From: an uncultured Lachnospiraceae bacterium
GTDB taxonomy: Bacteria > Bacillota > Clostridia > Lachnospirales > Lachnospiraceae
DNA length: 64,000 nt
Assembly (NCBI GenBank): GCA_948473115.1
Contig: CAOKWI010000008.1
Span: forward strand, 1-64,000
Reading direction: 5' to 3'
The position numbers and the translations under genes are program-made. Under the pieces are notes generated by a model, which ran no database searches, was not told the origin of the DNA, and was given only the letters and a program-made list of their open reading frames with translations. Numbering within the stretch: the stretch's first letter is position 1; each line of letters starts with the position of its first letter. Below are positions 38,446-47,794 of this stretch, piece by piece.

Positions 38446-40248
38446 ATGAAAAAAATGCCGTGGCATATATTCGGCTTTCGGATCATACTGGCTTTTTTGG
38501 GCACGATTGGTTTTGGGTTCTGCGTCAATGTGCCACAATTTTCCCTGGCCTTCACAAACAGTATTGCCGCGGTCTTTCTGTTTGCGGTCTGGCTCTATGC
38601 CCTGGGCAAAGTAACCGCGGGCCGGGACTGGGAAGACGCAAAGGCGTTTCTGAATCCCTGCTTTGTGCTTCTTCTGTGTTTCTCGGGCAGCATGGCGGCG
38701 GGAGTGCAGCTGGATCAGGGAGGCGCTGTGGATCTCGGCAGCTGGGGTGCATATCTCTCTGTACTGTGCATCTCCGCCGCTGCCGCGCCTATTCTGGCGG
38801 CAGCCATGCTCAAATTGAGGGCTTACGGCAGCAGCAGCCGTCCGGTGTCCCCGGCAGGGGCGCAGATGAAAAAGTTTCTTGTGACATGGGGAATTTTATT
38901 CCTTTCCTATATACCGACCCTGCTGGCTGCTTTTCCCGGCTTCTTCACGTATGATGCGGAGGCGGAAGCCTATATGGTCTTCACGGAAAAATACTCCACT
39001 TATCAGCCGCTTCTCCATGTTGTTCTGCTGGGATGGACATTGCGTCTTGTCTATCACTTTACCAGGTCTTACAATGCAGGGATCCTGCTATACCTTCTTG
39101 TACAGATGGGGGTTCTGGCTGCCTGCTTTGCCTATGAGATCAGTTTTCTGCGAAGGATCGGGGTGAAACGCTGGGTGTGTAATCTGGGCATGGTCTTTCT
39201 GGCTCTGTTCCCCACGGTCAGCATGTTTGTGTGCTGTACCACGAAGGATACCCTGTTTTCCGGCGGCGTGGTGCTGTTCACCACCCTGCTTCTGGAGATG
39301 GCCAGGGATGCAGAGTTCTTTTGGGGCTCCCGACCACGTAAGCTATTGCTTGCGGCAGCCATGCTTTTTATTCTGCTTTTCCGTAACAACGGTTTATATG
39401 CGCTGGCCCTGTTTCTGGTCTTTTTCGCCGCCGTGTATCGGAAATATTGGAGGAAGTGGCTTCCCGTGTTGGCGGCCACGTTTCTGGTCTTCGCCGTGAC
39501 GACACAGGGTCTGGTCGCGGCGTTTCATGCCAGAAAGGGTCCCATGGCGGAAATGTTTTCCGTTCCCATACAACAGCTGGCAAGGGTGTACAGTGAGGCC
39601 GGCAGCCGGCTTTCGGAGGAAGACTCGGAAATTCTGTACAGCCTGATCCCGCAGGTGATCCTGGAGCAGTATAACCCCAAGCTGGCGGATATGGTAAAAT
39701 TGAATTTTATGGAAGATAATTTCAAGGGTTCGCCCGGAAAATATATCGCCCTGTGGTTTCGGCTGGGCTGGGAGCATTTTGATATTTATGTGAACTCTTT
39801 CCTGGTGAACACATACGGCTACTGGTATCCGGATACCGTCATAGACGGCTATCGGGGCATATGGGTATCTGACAGGGAATATGAGGACAGTTCCTATTTT
39901 GCGTTTACCATGGAGAATCCCGGTGAGAGGAGATCGCTTCTCCCGGCCCTGGAGCGCTTTTACGAGAGGATCTCGCTGGAACTGTACCAGCAGAGGGTTC
40001 CGGTGGTTTCCATGCTGTTTTCACCCGGCTTCTGGCATTGGGTATATGCCTTTACGGGATTATATCTGCTGGTCTTTCGGTACAGGAGGCAGGCTTTTTC
40101 CCTGGTGCCTATAGGGCTGCTTTACCTGACTGTATTGCTGGGACCTATTGCATTGGTAAGGTATGTGCTGTATTTATTCTTTGCAGTGCCTTTGATCCTG
40201 GGGCTTTTGGTCGAGCCTGATGTAATGGCTGGCCGAAAACAGGAATGA
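38446..40248 (+). CDS. Polytopic membrane protein, DUF6020-like / glycan-related
   Basis: Multiple TM segments; FFTYDAEAEAYMVFTEKYSTYQPLLHVVLLGWTL. Confidence 0.75.
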   Translation: MKKMPWHIFGFRIILAFLGTIGFGFCVNVPQFSLAFTNSIAAVFLFAVWLYALGKVTAGRDWEDAKAFLNPCFVLLLCFSGSMAAGVQLDQGGAVDLGSWGAYLSVLCISAAAAPILAAAMLKLRAYGSSSRPVSPAGAQMKKFLVTWGILFLSYIPTLLAAFPGFFTYDAEAEAYMVFTEKYSTYQPLLHVVLLGWTLRLVYHFTRSYNAGILLYLLVQMGVLAACFAYEISFLRRIGVKRWVCNLGMVFLALFPTVSMFVCCTTKDTLFSGGVVLFTTLLLEMARDAEFFWGSRPRKLLLAAAMLFILLFRNNGLYALALFLVFFAAVYRKYWRKWLPVLAATFLVFAVTTQGLVAAFHARKGPMAEMFSVPIQQLARVYSEAGSRLSEEDSEILYSLIPQVILEQYNPKLADMVKLNFMEDNFKGSPGKYIALWFRLGWEHFDIYVNSFLVNTYGYWYPDTVIDGYRGIWVSDREYEDSSYFAFTMENPGERRSLLPALERFYERISLELYQQRVPVVSMLFSPGFWHWVYAFTGLYLLVFRYRRQAFSLVPIGLLYLTVLLGPIALVRYVLYLFFAVPLILGLLVEPDVMAGRKQE

Positions 40249-40454
40249 GATGAAACATTGAGTCCCCGGTGCACTGATATGCTGATGCTCTGAAACACCG
40301 ATGAACTGAAATGGGAATGCGCTGAAACGCCAATGCCTGAGGCGCTGATACTTGAAGTAGCGATGCGGTGAAGCACTGATATACGGCTGCGTTGGACAAG
40401 TGCCATTTGACAGGTTCGGGGAGAAGCAGGGTTATTTACAGAAGGGAATCAATT

Positions 40455-42107
40455 ATGTCTATCAGAAATTTATGGGAAGAAATCCGATATTTTTTCAAGC
40501 AGAAAATATTTATGACGACAGCGCTGCTGACATTGGTGGGCAGCTATGGCTTTGCGGTCACCCATGAGAGCATCGGCCCGGACGATACGATGGTAAAGCT
40601 GTATCTGGGCGATGGGATGGAGGCCTACATGGGACGCTGGACCCTGTTCCTGATAAACAAGCTGTTCCGTATAGACAGTTTTATGCCGTTTATCACGGAA
40701 CTGGCGGGAGCGGTTCTCCTTCTGGCGGGAGTGGTCTTATTCTGTGTCCTGCTTAGACGGATTTTCGAGGATAAGGTCGGGATTTTGGGATACACTGCTT
40801 TTGCGTGCGTCTTTATCTCTTTTCCGTTCATCAGTGAGGTGTGGATCTATTATTTCCATAATGGCGTGGATCTGGGATATATCCTGCTCGCCCTTTCCCT
40901 TCTTCTGTTCCTGGATGGCTTTGAACATACCGGCAAAAGGCGTCTGGGATGCTTTTTGGGAAGTATGCTGCTTTTGTGCGCGGCTGTGGGCTGTTATGAG
41001 TCCTTTCTGATCCTGTATGTGACGGGTGTCCTGGTCATTCTCTTCTTCCGGGGGCTGGCGGGCAGAGAGCAGATGAACCTGCGTGTGGTGTGGAAATTGT
41101 TTGTCTGTGTCTGTCTTTCCATAGGCTGTATCCTTCTGCGGGTGGTGATCCAGAGGTTGGTCACGGCGATATTCTCCTTACAGGATCTGGGGGAAATAAC
41201 AGCTGCCAGGGAGGTGGCGAACACTCTGGGAATGTTTGCGGGAGATGACTGGGCTTACAACCTGTTTATGCTGGTCAAACGGTATTGGCTGGTATTTTTC
41301 GTCAATGCGGCGGTATATTTTCCCATAGCGGAATATGCGGCGTCAGTGGCATTTTTTGGGATTGCTTCCATCCTTCTTACAGTAAAGAAGAAAAACGGCT
41401 GGTATCTTCTGCTGTCTGTGGGTATGGCGGCGGCGCCTGTGACGCTTTCTTTCGTGGTGGAAATGGCGCCGTCCTATCACAGCTGTCTGTTCATGCCTTT
41501 CTTTGTTGCGGCTGCCATGCTGTTACCATATCTGCTCCTGAAAAGGGTATGGAAAAAAATTGGCGCGGCTGTATTTGCCTTAATCATGGTGTGTCTTGTA
41601 TGGAACCAGATGTATGAGACGAATCACATTTTTTATACAGATTATTTGAAATACCATCATGATAAGGAGATATTGACGGAGATAGCCCGAGAAGTGATAA
41701 GGGACTATGGTGCGGATGCAAAAGTGATATTTACGGGGAGTTATAAGACGCCGTATACCCTGATCCAGGATTATTATATAGACTATTCCTCAAGTGAATT
41801 ACAGATAATCGCTTTCCTTACAGACTGGCTGGATCCCCATTTAAAGGAAAAATATTATATGCCTTATGGCTATTCTTTTGTGGGGGATTTGAAAGATTCT
41901 GTCATTGAATGGGGACTGTACGCTTACGGCAAACCCGGACTGGAATTGCAGAATTTTCTTGCAATGCATGGTTACAGCCTACAGGTGGAAACAGACCTGG
42001 AATTGCATGAGAAAGCGGAAGCTTTCGCCGAGGGTGAGGGAATGCCGGGCTGGCCGGAGAAGGGCTCCATTGCTGTAATGGACGGGTATGTGGTTGTTCA
42101 TTTCTGA
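40455..42107 (+). CDS. GtrII-like glucosyltransferase-domain membrane protein
   Basis: HESIGPDDTMVKLYLGDGMEAYMGRWTLFLINKLF and multiple TM helices. Confidence 0.75.
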   Translation: MSIRNLWEEIRYFFKQKIFMTTALLTLVGSYGFAVTHESIGPDDTMVKLYLGDGMEAYMGRWTLFLINKLFRIDSFMPFITELAGAVLLLAGVVLFCVLLRRIFEDKVGILGYTAFACVFISFPFISEVWIYYFHNGVDLGYILLALSLLLFLDGFEHTGKRRLGCFLGSMLLLCAAVGCYESFLILYVTGVLVILFFRGLAGREQMNLRVVWKLFVCVCLSIGCILLRVVIQRLVTAIFSLQDLGEITAAREVANTLGMFAGDDWAYNLFMLVKRYWLVFFVNAAVYFPIAEYAASVAFFGIASILLTVKKKNGWYLLLSVGMAAAPVTLSFVVEMAPSYHSCLFMPFFVAAAMLLPYLLLKRVWKKIGAAVFALIMVCLVWNQMYETNHIFYTDYLKYHHDKEILTEIAREVIRDYGADAKVIFTGSYKTPYTLIQDYYIDYSSSELQIIAFLTDWLDPHLKEKYYMPYGYSFVGDLKDSVIEWGLYAYGKPGLELQNFLAMHGYSLQVETDLELHEKAEAFAEGEGMPGWPEKGSIAVMDGYVVVHF

Positions 42108-42135
42108 GTGATAAGGAATGAGGGGGAAGCTTAAG

Positions 42136-43206
42136 ATGCAAAAGATACTGGTGGTGGATGACGCGGAGACCAACCGCGAGCTGCTGCGGAATATGCTGGA
42201 GAATGATTATCTGGTGGATACGGCCGAGGATGGGGAACAGGCGCTGCAAAAGCTGCAGGAGGGGCACGATGGGATGGCGGCTCTTCTGCTGGATCTGCAT
42301 ATGCCGAAAGCGGACGGCATTGTGGTCATTGTGGAGATGAAAGAGAAGGGCTGGATCAATGAGATTCCCGTGCTGATCATCAGCAGCGAGCATGCCATTG
42401 AAACCGAGAATAGGTGTCTTGAAATGGGGGTATCAGACTTTGTCCACAAACCCTTTGAGCCTTCCATTGTCAGGAACAGGGTAAAAAACGCCATAGAGCT
42501 GTTTAATTACAAAAGGCATCTGGAGCAGAAGGTGGAGGAGCAGGCGGAAACGCTGAAAAGACAGTCCCAGATCATCCAGATGCAGGCGGAGAGACTGAGT
42601 AAGGCAAAGTCTTTTAACAGGCTGATGATGGAGTATCGCGCTGTGATCATGGAGGTGGAAACGAAGCTTAAGGTCCTGAACGCCCTGTTCTCCGAGGAAT
42701 ATAAGAGAAATCCTTTCGAGTCCATCAAAAGCAGGCTGAAAACGCCGGAGAGCATCTACAAAAAGCTGGAGAGAAAAGGGTATTCCCTGACGCTGGAGAA
42801 CATTCAGGACTATGTGGCGGATGTGGCGGGAGTGAGGGTGATCTGTTCTTTCCCAGACGATATTTACAGGCTGGCGGAGCTTCTGACCAGGCAGGATGAC
42901 ATCATTTTGCTGAAGAAAAAGGATTATATCGAGACGCCAAAGCCCAATGGTTACAGGAGCCTTCATCTGATTTTGAGTGTCCCCATTTTCCTTGCGGATG
43001 AGAAGAAGTATGTGAAGGTGGAGGTTCAGTTCCGTACCATTGCCATGGATTTCTGGGCAAGCCTGGAGCACAAGCTGAAATATAAGAAGGATATCAATGA
43101 CACGGATGAGATCGAGCGGCAGCTGAAAGCCTGCGCGGATTCCATCGAGGCGCTGGATTACCAGATGCAGGAGATCAGGGACCGGATCGACTGTCCGGGG
43201 AAGTAA
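42136..43206 (+). CDS. Response-regulator receiver fused to a RelA/SpoT-type (p)ppGpp synthetase domain
   Basis: REC: KILVVDDAETNRELL, LLLDLHMPKADG, VHKPFEP; SYN: SRLKTPESIYKKL, DVAGVRVICSF, DYIETPKPNGYRSLHLIL, VEVQFRTIAMDFWASLEHKLKYK. Confidence 0.95.
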   Translation: MQKILVVDDAETNRELLRNMLENDYLVDTAEDGEQALQKLQEGHDGMAALLLDLHMPKADGIVVIVEMKEKGWINEIPVLIISSEHAIETENRCLEMGVSDFVHKPFEPSIVRNRVKNAIELFNYKRHLEQKVEEQAETLKRQSQIIQMQAERLSKAKSFNRLMMEYRAVIMEVETKLKVLNALFSEEYKRNPFESIKSRLKTPESIYKKLERKGYSLTLENIQDYVADVAGVRVICSFPDDIYRLAELLTRQDDIILLKKKDYIETPKPNGYRSLHLILSVPIFLADEKKYVKVEVQFRTIAMDFWASLEHKLKYKKDINDTDEIERQLKACADSIEALDYQMQEIRDRIDCPGK

Positions 43207-43338
43207 AGCGCCTGAGGCAGAGACGTATGCTGCGGGTGCAAACGGTGAACCGGATCGATCGTCATGGGAAATGAAACAGCCCTCGGCGGAACCGGGGGCT
43301 GCTTTGGCTATGCGGTATGACTTCCGGGAGCCCGGCCG

Positions 43339-43896
43339 TTATGCATATTCCCTGGAACGCCTGCGCGCAGGGATCACATGCGCTTTCTGCAAGGCCAGAT
43401 ATAGCGCAGGCACCAGGATCAGCTGGAGGACAATGCCGGGGAAGCTGGATACGAAATATCCCGTTGCCCATGCTTTCCAGGAATAGCTTCCGGCAGCAAA
43501 GATCAGCGCCCTCGCAATGCCGGTGACGATGCGCCCTGCCAGCATGGCGGTGAGCAGGCTGATGTAGATGTCTGCAAGCTGCTTTCCGGTGTGGAGCAAT
43601 TTCATCATCAGCCCTGTGACAAAGCCGTAGACTGCCAGTTCCACCATCATGGTTGGCAGATAGCCGACACCGGGCATACCCGTGATGAAGCAGGAGAGCA
43701 TGGGACCCGCCAGGCCACACAGCAGGCCGTACTGCCAGCCGCAGATCAGGCCGCAGAGCAGGACGGGCAGATGCATGGGCGAGAGCAGGGTGCCCGCGTT
43801 GGGGATCGTGTGGAGCGCCATGGGGAGTACCACACAGAGCGCCATACAGACAGCTGTTATGGCGCATTTTACGATAGGTGTCATCTTGTCATTCAT
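43339..43896 (-). CDS. ECF transporter S component
   Basis: AITAVCMALCVVLPMALHTIPNAGTLLSPMHLPVLLCGLICGWQYGLLCGLAGPMLSCFITGMPG. Confidence 0.88.
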   Translation of the reverse strand: MNDKMTPIVKCAITAVCMALCVVLPMALHTIPNAGTLLSPMHLPVLLCGLICGWQYGLLCGLAGPMLSCFITGMPGVGYLPTMMVELAVYGFVTGLMMKLLHTGKQLADIYISLLTAMLAGRIVTGIARALIFAAGSYSWKAWATGYFVSSFPGIVLQLILVPALYLALQKAHVIPARRRSREYA

Positions 43897-44371
43897 GGTT
43901 TCCTCTTTCCGCAATGCGCTTCCGGACAAAAAATAAGCCGCGAAAACTACTCTCTCCAGAGAGCGGGAAGCCTTCGTGGCATAACATGGGCGGTATTTTT
44001 TGTGCGGAAAGTATCTTGCTGATATTTTGATACTGTGGAATGCATTCTTCTAAATGCGCCGTTTCTTCCTGAAACAATCTTATCTATATAATACGGAAAA
44101 TTGCCGGAATGTCAAGAGGCAAGTCTCGCAAAATTGCTTTTCTGTGCAATTTAGCGAGATAACGTAACAGTTCAGCCCCGATCGTGCAGGCGGCTTGCTA
44201 AAGGGACGGCGGCGCCATGCTGTCCTGGTTTTCTGCATTTGTAATGATTCAGCGCCAAGTAATCGTGCCTGCACAATTGCAATTTTCTTAAAATAGGCTC
44301 CAAATAGTTACTACGATTGTGCAATGTAAAGAGGGATCGATCTATATACATTAAAACTTGCAGGAAACAGG

Positions 44372-44488
44372 CGTAGGAGAGACAGGGGTACTTTCTGCGG
44401 CGTGAGTGAGATGTGGAGCATCGACGTGCATAAGGCTCATCGGAACGCCTATCGAGCCGTCGCAGAAAGTACCCTTGTCTCCCCTGCG
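44372..44488. repeat. 117-bp long imperfect inverted repeat (intergenic hairpin)
   Basis: cgtaggagagacaggggtactttctgcggcg pairs with cgtcgcagaaagtacccttgtctcccctgcg. Confidence 0.85.
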
Positions 44489-44647
44489 CTGTCCCTTCCT
44501 CCCCACCCCCAAACCGCCTGGCACGATCATGGCTGAACTGTTACGAGATAACTGTAAAGTTTCCAAAAGTGGGTTGAATTATATCCGGCGGTCATGATAT
44601 GATAAGAAATCAGATGTAAAATGTAGAAGCAGACAGAGGGTGTAAGT

Positions 44648-45046
44648 TTGAAGATTATGATTATGGACGGCCAGGGAGGCGGCGTGGGGAGAAGTCTGGT
44701 GGAGGAACTGCGGGCTGCCTATCCCGAGGCGGACCTGATCGCTGTGGGCACAAATGCCACGGCCACGGCAAATATGATGAAGGGCGGCACCACGTCAGGC
44801 GCCACCGGGGAAAACGCGGTGGTCTACAACAGCGGCCGCGCGGATGTGATCGTGGGTCCCATAGGCATTGTCATGGCAAACGCCATGCTGGGGGAGATCA
44901 CCCCGAAGATGGCGGAGGCGGTGGCGTCCAGCGAGGCAAGGATCCTGCTGATCCCCATGAGCCGGTGCAATGCCGCGGTAATGGGAGTGGAGGGCAGGAA
45001 ACTTTCAGATTATGTAAAGGAAGCAGTGGAAAAGATTGGAATTTAG
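44648..45046 (+). CDS. DUF3842 family protein
   Basis: MIMDGQGGGVGRSLVEELR...GTNATATANMMKGGTTSGATGENAVVYN...GPIGIVMANAMLGEITP; TTG start. Confidence 0.88.
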   Translation: MKIMIMDGQGGGVGRSLVEELRAAYPEADLIAVGTNATATANMMKGGTTSGATGENAVVYNSGRADVIVGPIGIVMANAMLGEITPKMAEAVASSEARILLIPMSRCNAAVMGVEGRKLSDYVKEAVEKIGI

Positions 45047-46106
45047 GGAATGTTTTTTGGGGCAGGCAGGACTTCATCCGGCAATGGAAGCCCGGGATGC
45101 GGTCAAATTGTGTTATCAGGCGGCGTTTGGCGCGGAGCACCTGCTTCAGGATCAGGCGGCTGCGCGCCGGTATCTGGAACAGGAGTATGCCGCCCTGGAG
45201 GCGGATGCAAGTCCTCTCTGGGAACAGATCCATCCCGGTGTGTGCAGGGTGAATCTGGCGGCATGGAAAAGGGAGAAGCTGCCTTTGGAATGGCTTTTCC
45301 GTATGTTTGTGGAGACTGCCGCCAACCCGCCGGAAAAGGGGGAGCAGGTTTTCCGGGATTGTCTGGATACGGTGGGGCAGCTGGTCCGGGGGCAGGCGGA
45401 CGCTGGCTTGACGGGGAAGAAGATTCCCTTTGGGGAGGAACAATGGCGAGATTTCCTGTCAGGATACCCGCTGGATCTTCCCCGGGCGGTGCATCACAGC
45501 GACGGATACCGGCAATGGGAACGTCCGGCGTACCGGCTGGTGTGCAGCCGCTTTATCCGCATGTTCCCGATCCTGCAGGCAATCGCGCAGATGCCGCCGG
45601 GAAACAGGGTGGTGGCGCTGGACGGAAGATGCGCTTCCGGCAAGACCACGCTGGCGGGACAGCTTGCGAGGGTGACAGGGGCGGGAGTGGTGCACATGGA
45701 CGACTTTTTTCTGCCGCCCAAGCTGCGCAGCCCCGGACGGCTGGCTGAGCCGGGAGGCAATGTGCATTATGAGCGGTTTGCGGAGGAGGTTCTCACACCC
45801 TTGAGCAGCGGGCAGGCATTCCGGTATCGCTGTTTTGACTGCAGCCGCATGGAACCTGGGGAAGACAGGGAAATCCCGGAGGGCGGCCTGCGGATCGTGG
45901 AAGGGGCATACAGCTGCCACCCTCATTTCGGGGAATATATGGGGCTGAGGGTTTTCTGCGATGTGGGACAGCAGGAGCAGCTGAGGCGGATTGAGCAGCG
46001 CAACGGCGCAGAGATGCTGGAACGATTCCGGGACAGCTGGATTCCCATGGAAGAAAAGTATTTTCGGAGCTTTCATATCAGGGAACGGGCTGATCTGGCA
46101 GTGTAG
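45036..46106 (+). CDS. Uridine kinase-like P-loop protein with N-terminal helical domain
   Basis: VVALDGRCASGKTTLAGQLARVTGAGVVHMDDFFLPP...GNVHYERF; TTG start overlapping upstream gene. Confidence 0.82.
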   Translation: MEFRECFLGQAGLHPAMEARDAVKLCYQAAFGAEHLLQDQAAARRYLEQEYAALEADASPLWEQIHPGVCRVNLAAWKREKLPLEWLFRMFVETAANPPEKGEQVFRDCLDTVGQLVRGQADAGLTGKKIPFGEEQWRDFLSGYPLDLPRAVHHSDGYRQWERPAYRLVCSRFIRMFPILQAIAQMPPGNRVVALDGRCASGKTTLAGQLARVTGAGVVHMDDFFLPPKLRSPGRLAEPGGNVHYERFAEEVLTPLSSGQAFRYRCFDCSRMEPGEDREIPEGGLRIVEGAYSCHPHFGEYMGLRVFCDVGQQEQLRRIEQRNGAEMLERFRDSWIPMEEKYFRSFHIRERADLAV

Positions 46107-46219
46107 AAGGATACGGTTCACGGCCGGCGGCAGCAGTGCGGAAAAGGGAATGATCCTGATAAAATGCTCCGGATGAGTGCGAAACAGGAGATACAGAACC
46201 GGAACGGAAAGGAAATTTT

Positions 46220-46738
46220 ATGCTACAGCGTTTTTATCCCGATCAGGAAGCAGACAGCGCATATGAGATTGATTATGAAGGATTATACCGTCGTGGCTAT
46301 CGCGGCGTGATCTTCGACATAGATAATACCCTGGTGCCCCATGGCGCTCCGGCGGACGACAGGGCGACAGCCCTGTTTGAACGGCTTCGGCGGATCGGCT
46401 ATGGAACCATGCTTTTGTCCAACAACAAGGAGCCCCGCGTGAAAATGTTCCATGAAGGCGTGGGATCCCCGTATATTTTCAAGGCGGGTAAACCGGGAAG
46501 AAGGGGATATGAAACAGCCATGGAACGGATGGGCACGACGCCCGGGACCACGCTTTTTGTGGGCGATCAGCTGTTTACGGATATATGGGGAGCCAGGAAG
46601 GCAGGGCTTGTCACCTTTCTGGTGAAGCCCATTCACCCCAAGGAGGAGATCCAGATTGTATTAAAGCGCTTCCTGGAGAAGATTGTGCTGTTCTTTTACC
46701 ATCGGAACCTCAGAAAACAAGGAACTGTTAAGAATTGA
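46220..46738 (+). CDS. YqeG-family HAD-IIIA phosphatase
   Basis: YRGVIFDIDNTLVPHGAPAD, LLSNNKEPRVKMF, FVGDQLFTDIWGARKAGL. Confidence 0.94.
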   Translation: MLQRFYPDQEADSAYEIDYEGLYRRGYRGVIFDIDNTLVPHGAPADDRATALFERLRRIGYGTMLLSNNKEPRVKMFHEGVGSPYIFKAGKPGRRGYETAMERMGTTPGTTLFVGDQLFTDIWGARKAGLVTFLVKPIHPKEEIQIVLKRFLEKIVLFFYHRNLRKQGTVKN

Positions 46739-46770
46739 TTAGAGAATTGTGCGGAAAGGCTGGTAGTAAT

Positions 46771-47646
46771 ATGGAGATCAATGGTTACACCCGCGTCTGC
46801 GGGCTGATGGGTAATCCGGTGGAGCACACCATGTCGCCGGTGATACATAATACGTTATCGGAAAAGCTGGGGGAAAACCTGGCATACGTCCCCTTCCATG
46901 TGCCCGCGGGGCATGTAAAGGAGGCGGTGGAGGGCGCCTATGCGCTGAATCTGCTGGGCATGAATGTGACGGTGCCCTATAAGAGTGAAGTCATTCCTTT
47001 TTTAAAGGATATGGATCCCCTTGCAAAGCAGATCGGGGCAGTGAATACCCTGGTCCGCACAGAAGGCGGCTACAAGGGATATAACACGGATATGCCCGGG
47101 CTGTACCGCGCCATGTGCGAGGATGGTGTCAGGATAGAGGGAGAGAAAGTGCTGATCCTGGGTGCGGGCGGCGTGGCAAGGGCAGTTGCGATGCTGCTGG
47201 CCCGGAAGGGTGCGGCGGAGATCCTGCTGCTGAACCGCAGTGTGGACAAGGCGGAGGCGGTGGCGGAGGAAGTAAACGGCATCGCGGGCAGGCAGTTGGT
47301 GAAGGCAATGCCGCTGGCGGAGCATAACGGGCTGCCGGCGGGGGAGAAATACCTTGCGATCCAGGCTACCAATGTGGGAATGCATCCCCGTGTGGAGGAT
47401 GTGGTCATAGAGGAGGATGCTTTTTACGGGAAGATACATACCGGCTATGACCTGATCTTCAATCCCTCCGAGACACGGTTCATGCAGAAAGTGAAATGCG
47501 GCGGAGGCAGGGCCTTCGGCGGCATGAAGATGCTTCTGTACCAGGGGATTATCGCGTATGAATTATGGACAGGCGCACAAGTGGGGAAGGAGCTTGCGGC
47601 GGACATTTACGGCAGGCTGACAGAAGCGATGAGGACTCATCGCTGA
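46771..47646 (+). CDS. aroE: Shikimate dehydrogenase
   Basis: GLMGNPVEHTMSPVIHN, LLGMNVTVPYKSEVIPF, GAVNTLV, GYNTDMPG, LILGAGGVARAVA. Confidence 0.96.
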   Translation: MEINGYTRVCGLMGNPVEHTMSPVIHNTLSEKLGENLAYVPFHVPAGHVKEAVEGAYALNLLGMNVTVPYKSEVIPFLKDMDPLAKQIGAVNTLVRTEGGYKGYNTDMPGLYRAMCEDGVRIEGEKVLILGAGGVARAVAMLLARKGAAEILLLNRSVDKAEAVAEEVNGIAGRQLVKAMPLAEHNGLPAGEKYLAIQATNVGMHPRVEDVVIEEDAFYGKIHTGYDLIFNPSETRFMQKVKCGGGRAFGGMKMLLYQGIIAYELWTGAQVGKELAADIYGRLTEAMRTHR

Positions 47647-47794
47647 CTGATGGTGCTGTGTGCCAGTGGCACACGTCCAGCACGGATCGAAGCGGAGCGT
47701 AGACCAACGAAGCACTGGCGCAAACAGGCGGTGCTGAATTCACTGTTTATTGCCAGTAAATGACAAGACAGGAAGGCAAGGATGGAATGAGAGG

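Noticed and set aside
40250-40400. Degenerate gctgaaacaccgatg-like repeats between two membrane protein genes
   Set aside because: Period too irregular to define a repeat unit by eye; left unannotated.
42136-43206. toxSAS-type toxin of a toxin-antitoxin pair
   Set aside because: No small antitoxin ORF adjacent; full REC domain and canonical synthetase motifs point to regulation instead.
43897-44050. THF-type riboswitch upstream of the ECF S-component gene
   Set aside because: Only a short ggagagagtag...cgcg resemblance on the minus strand; the downstream conserved segments are not found before the start codon.
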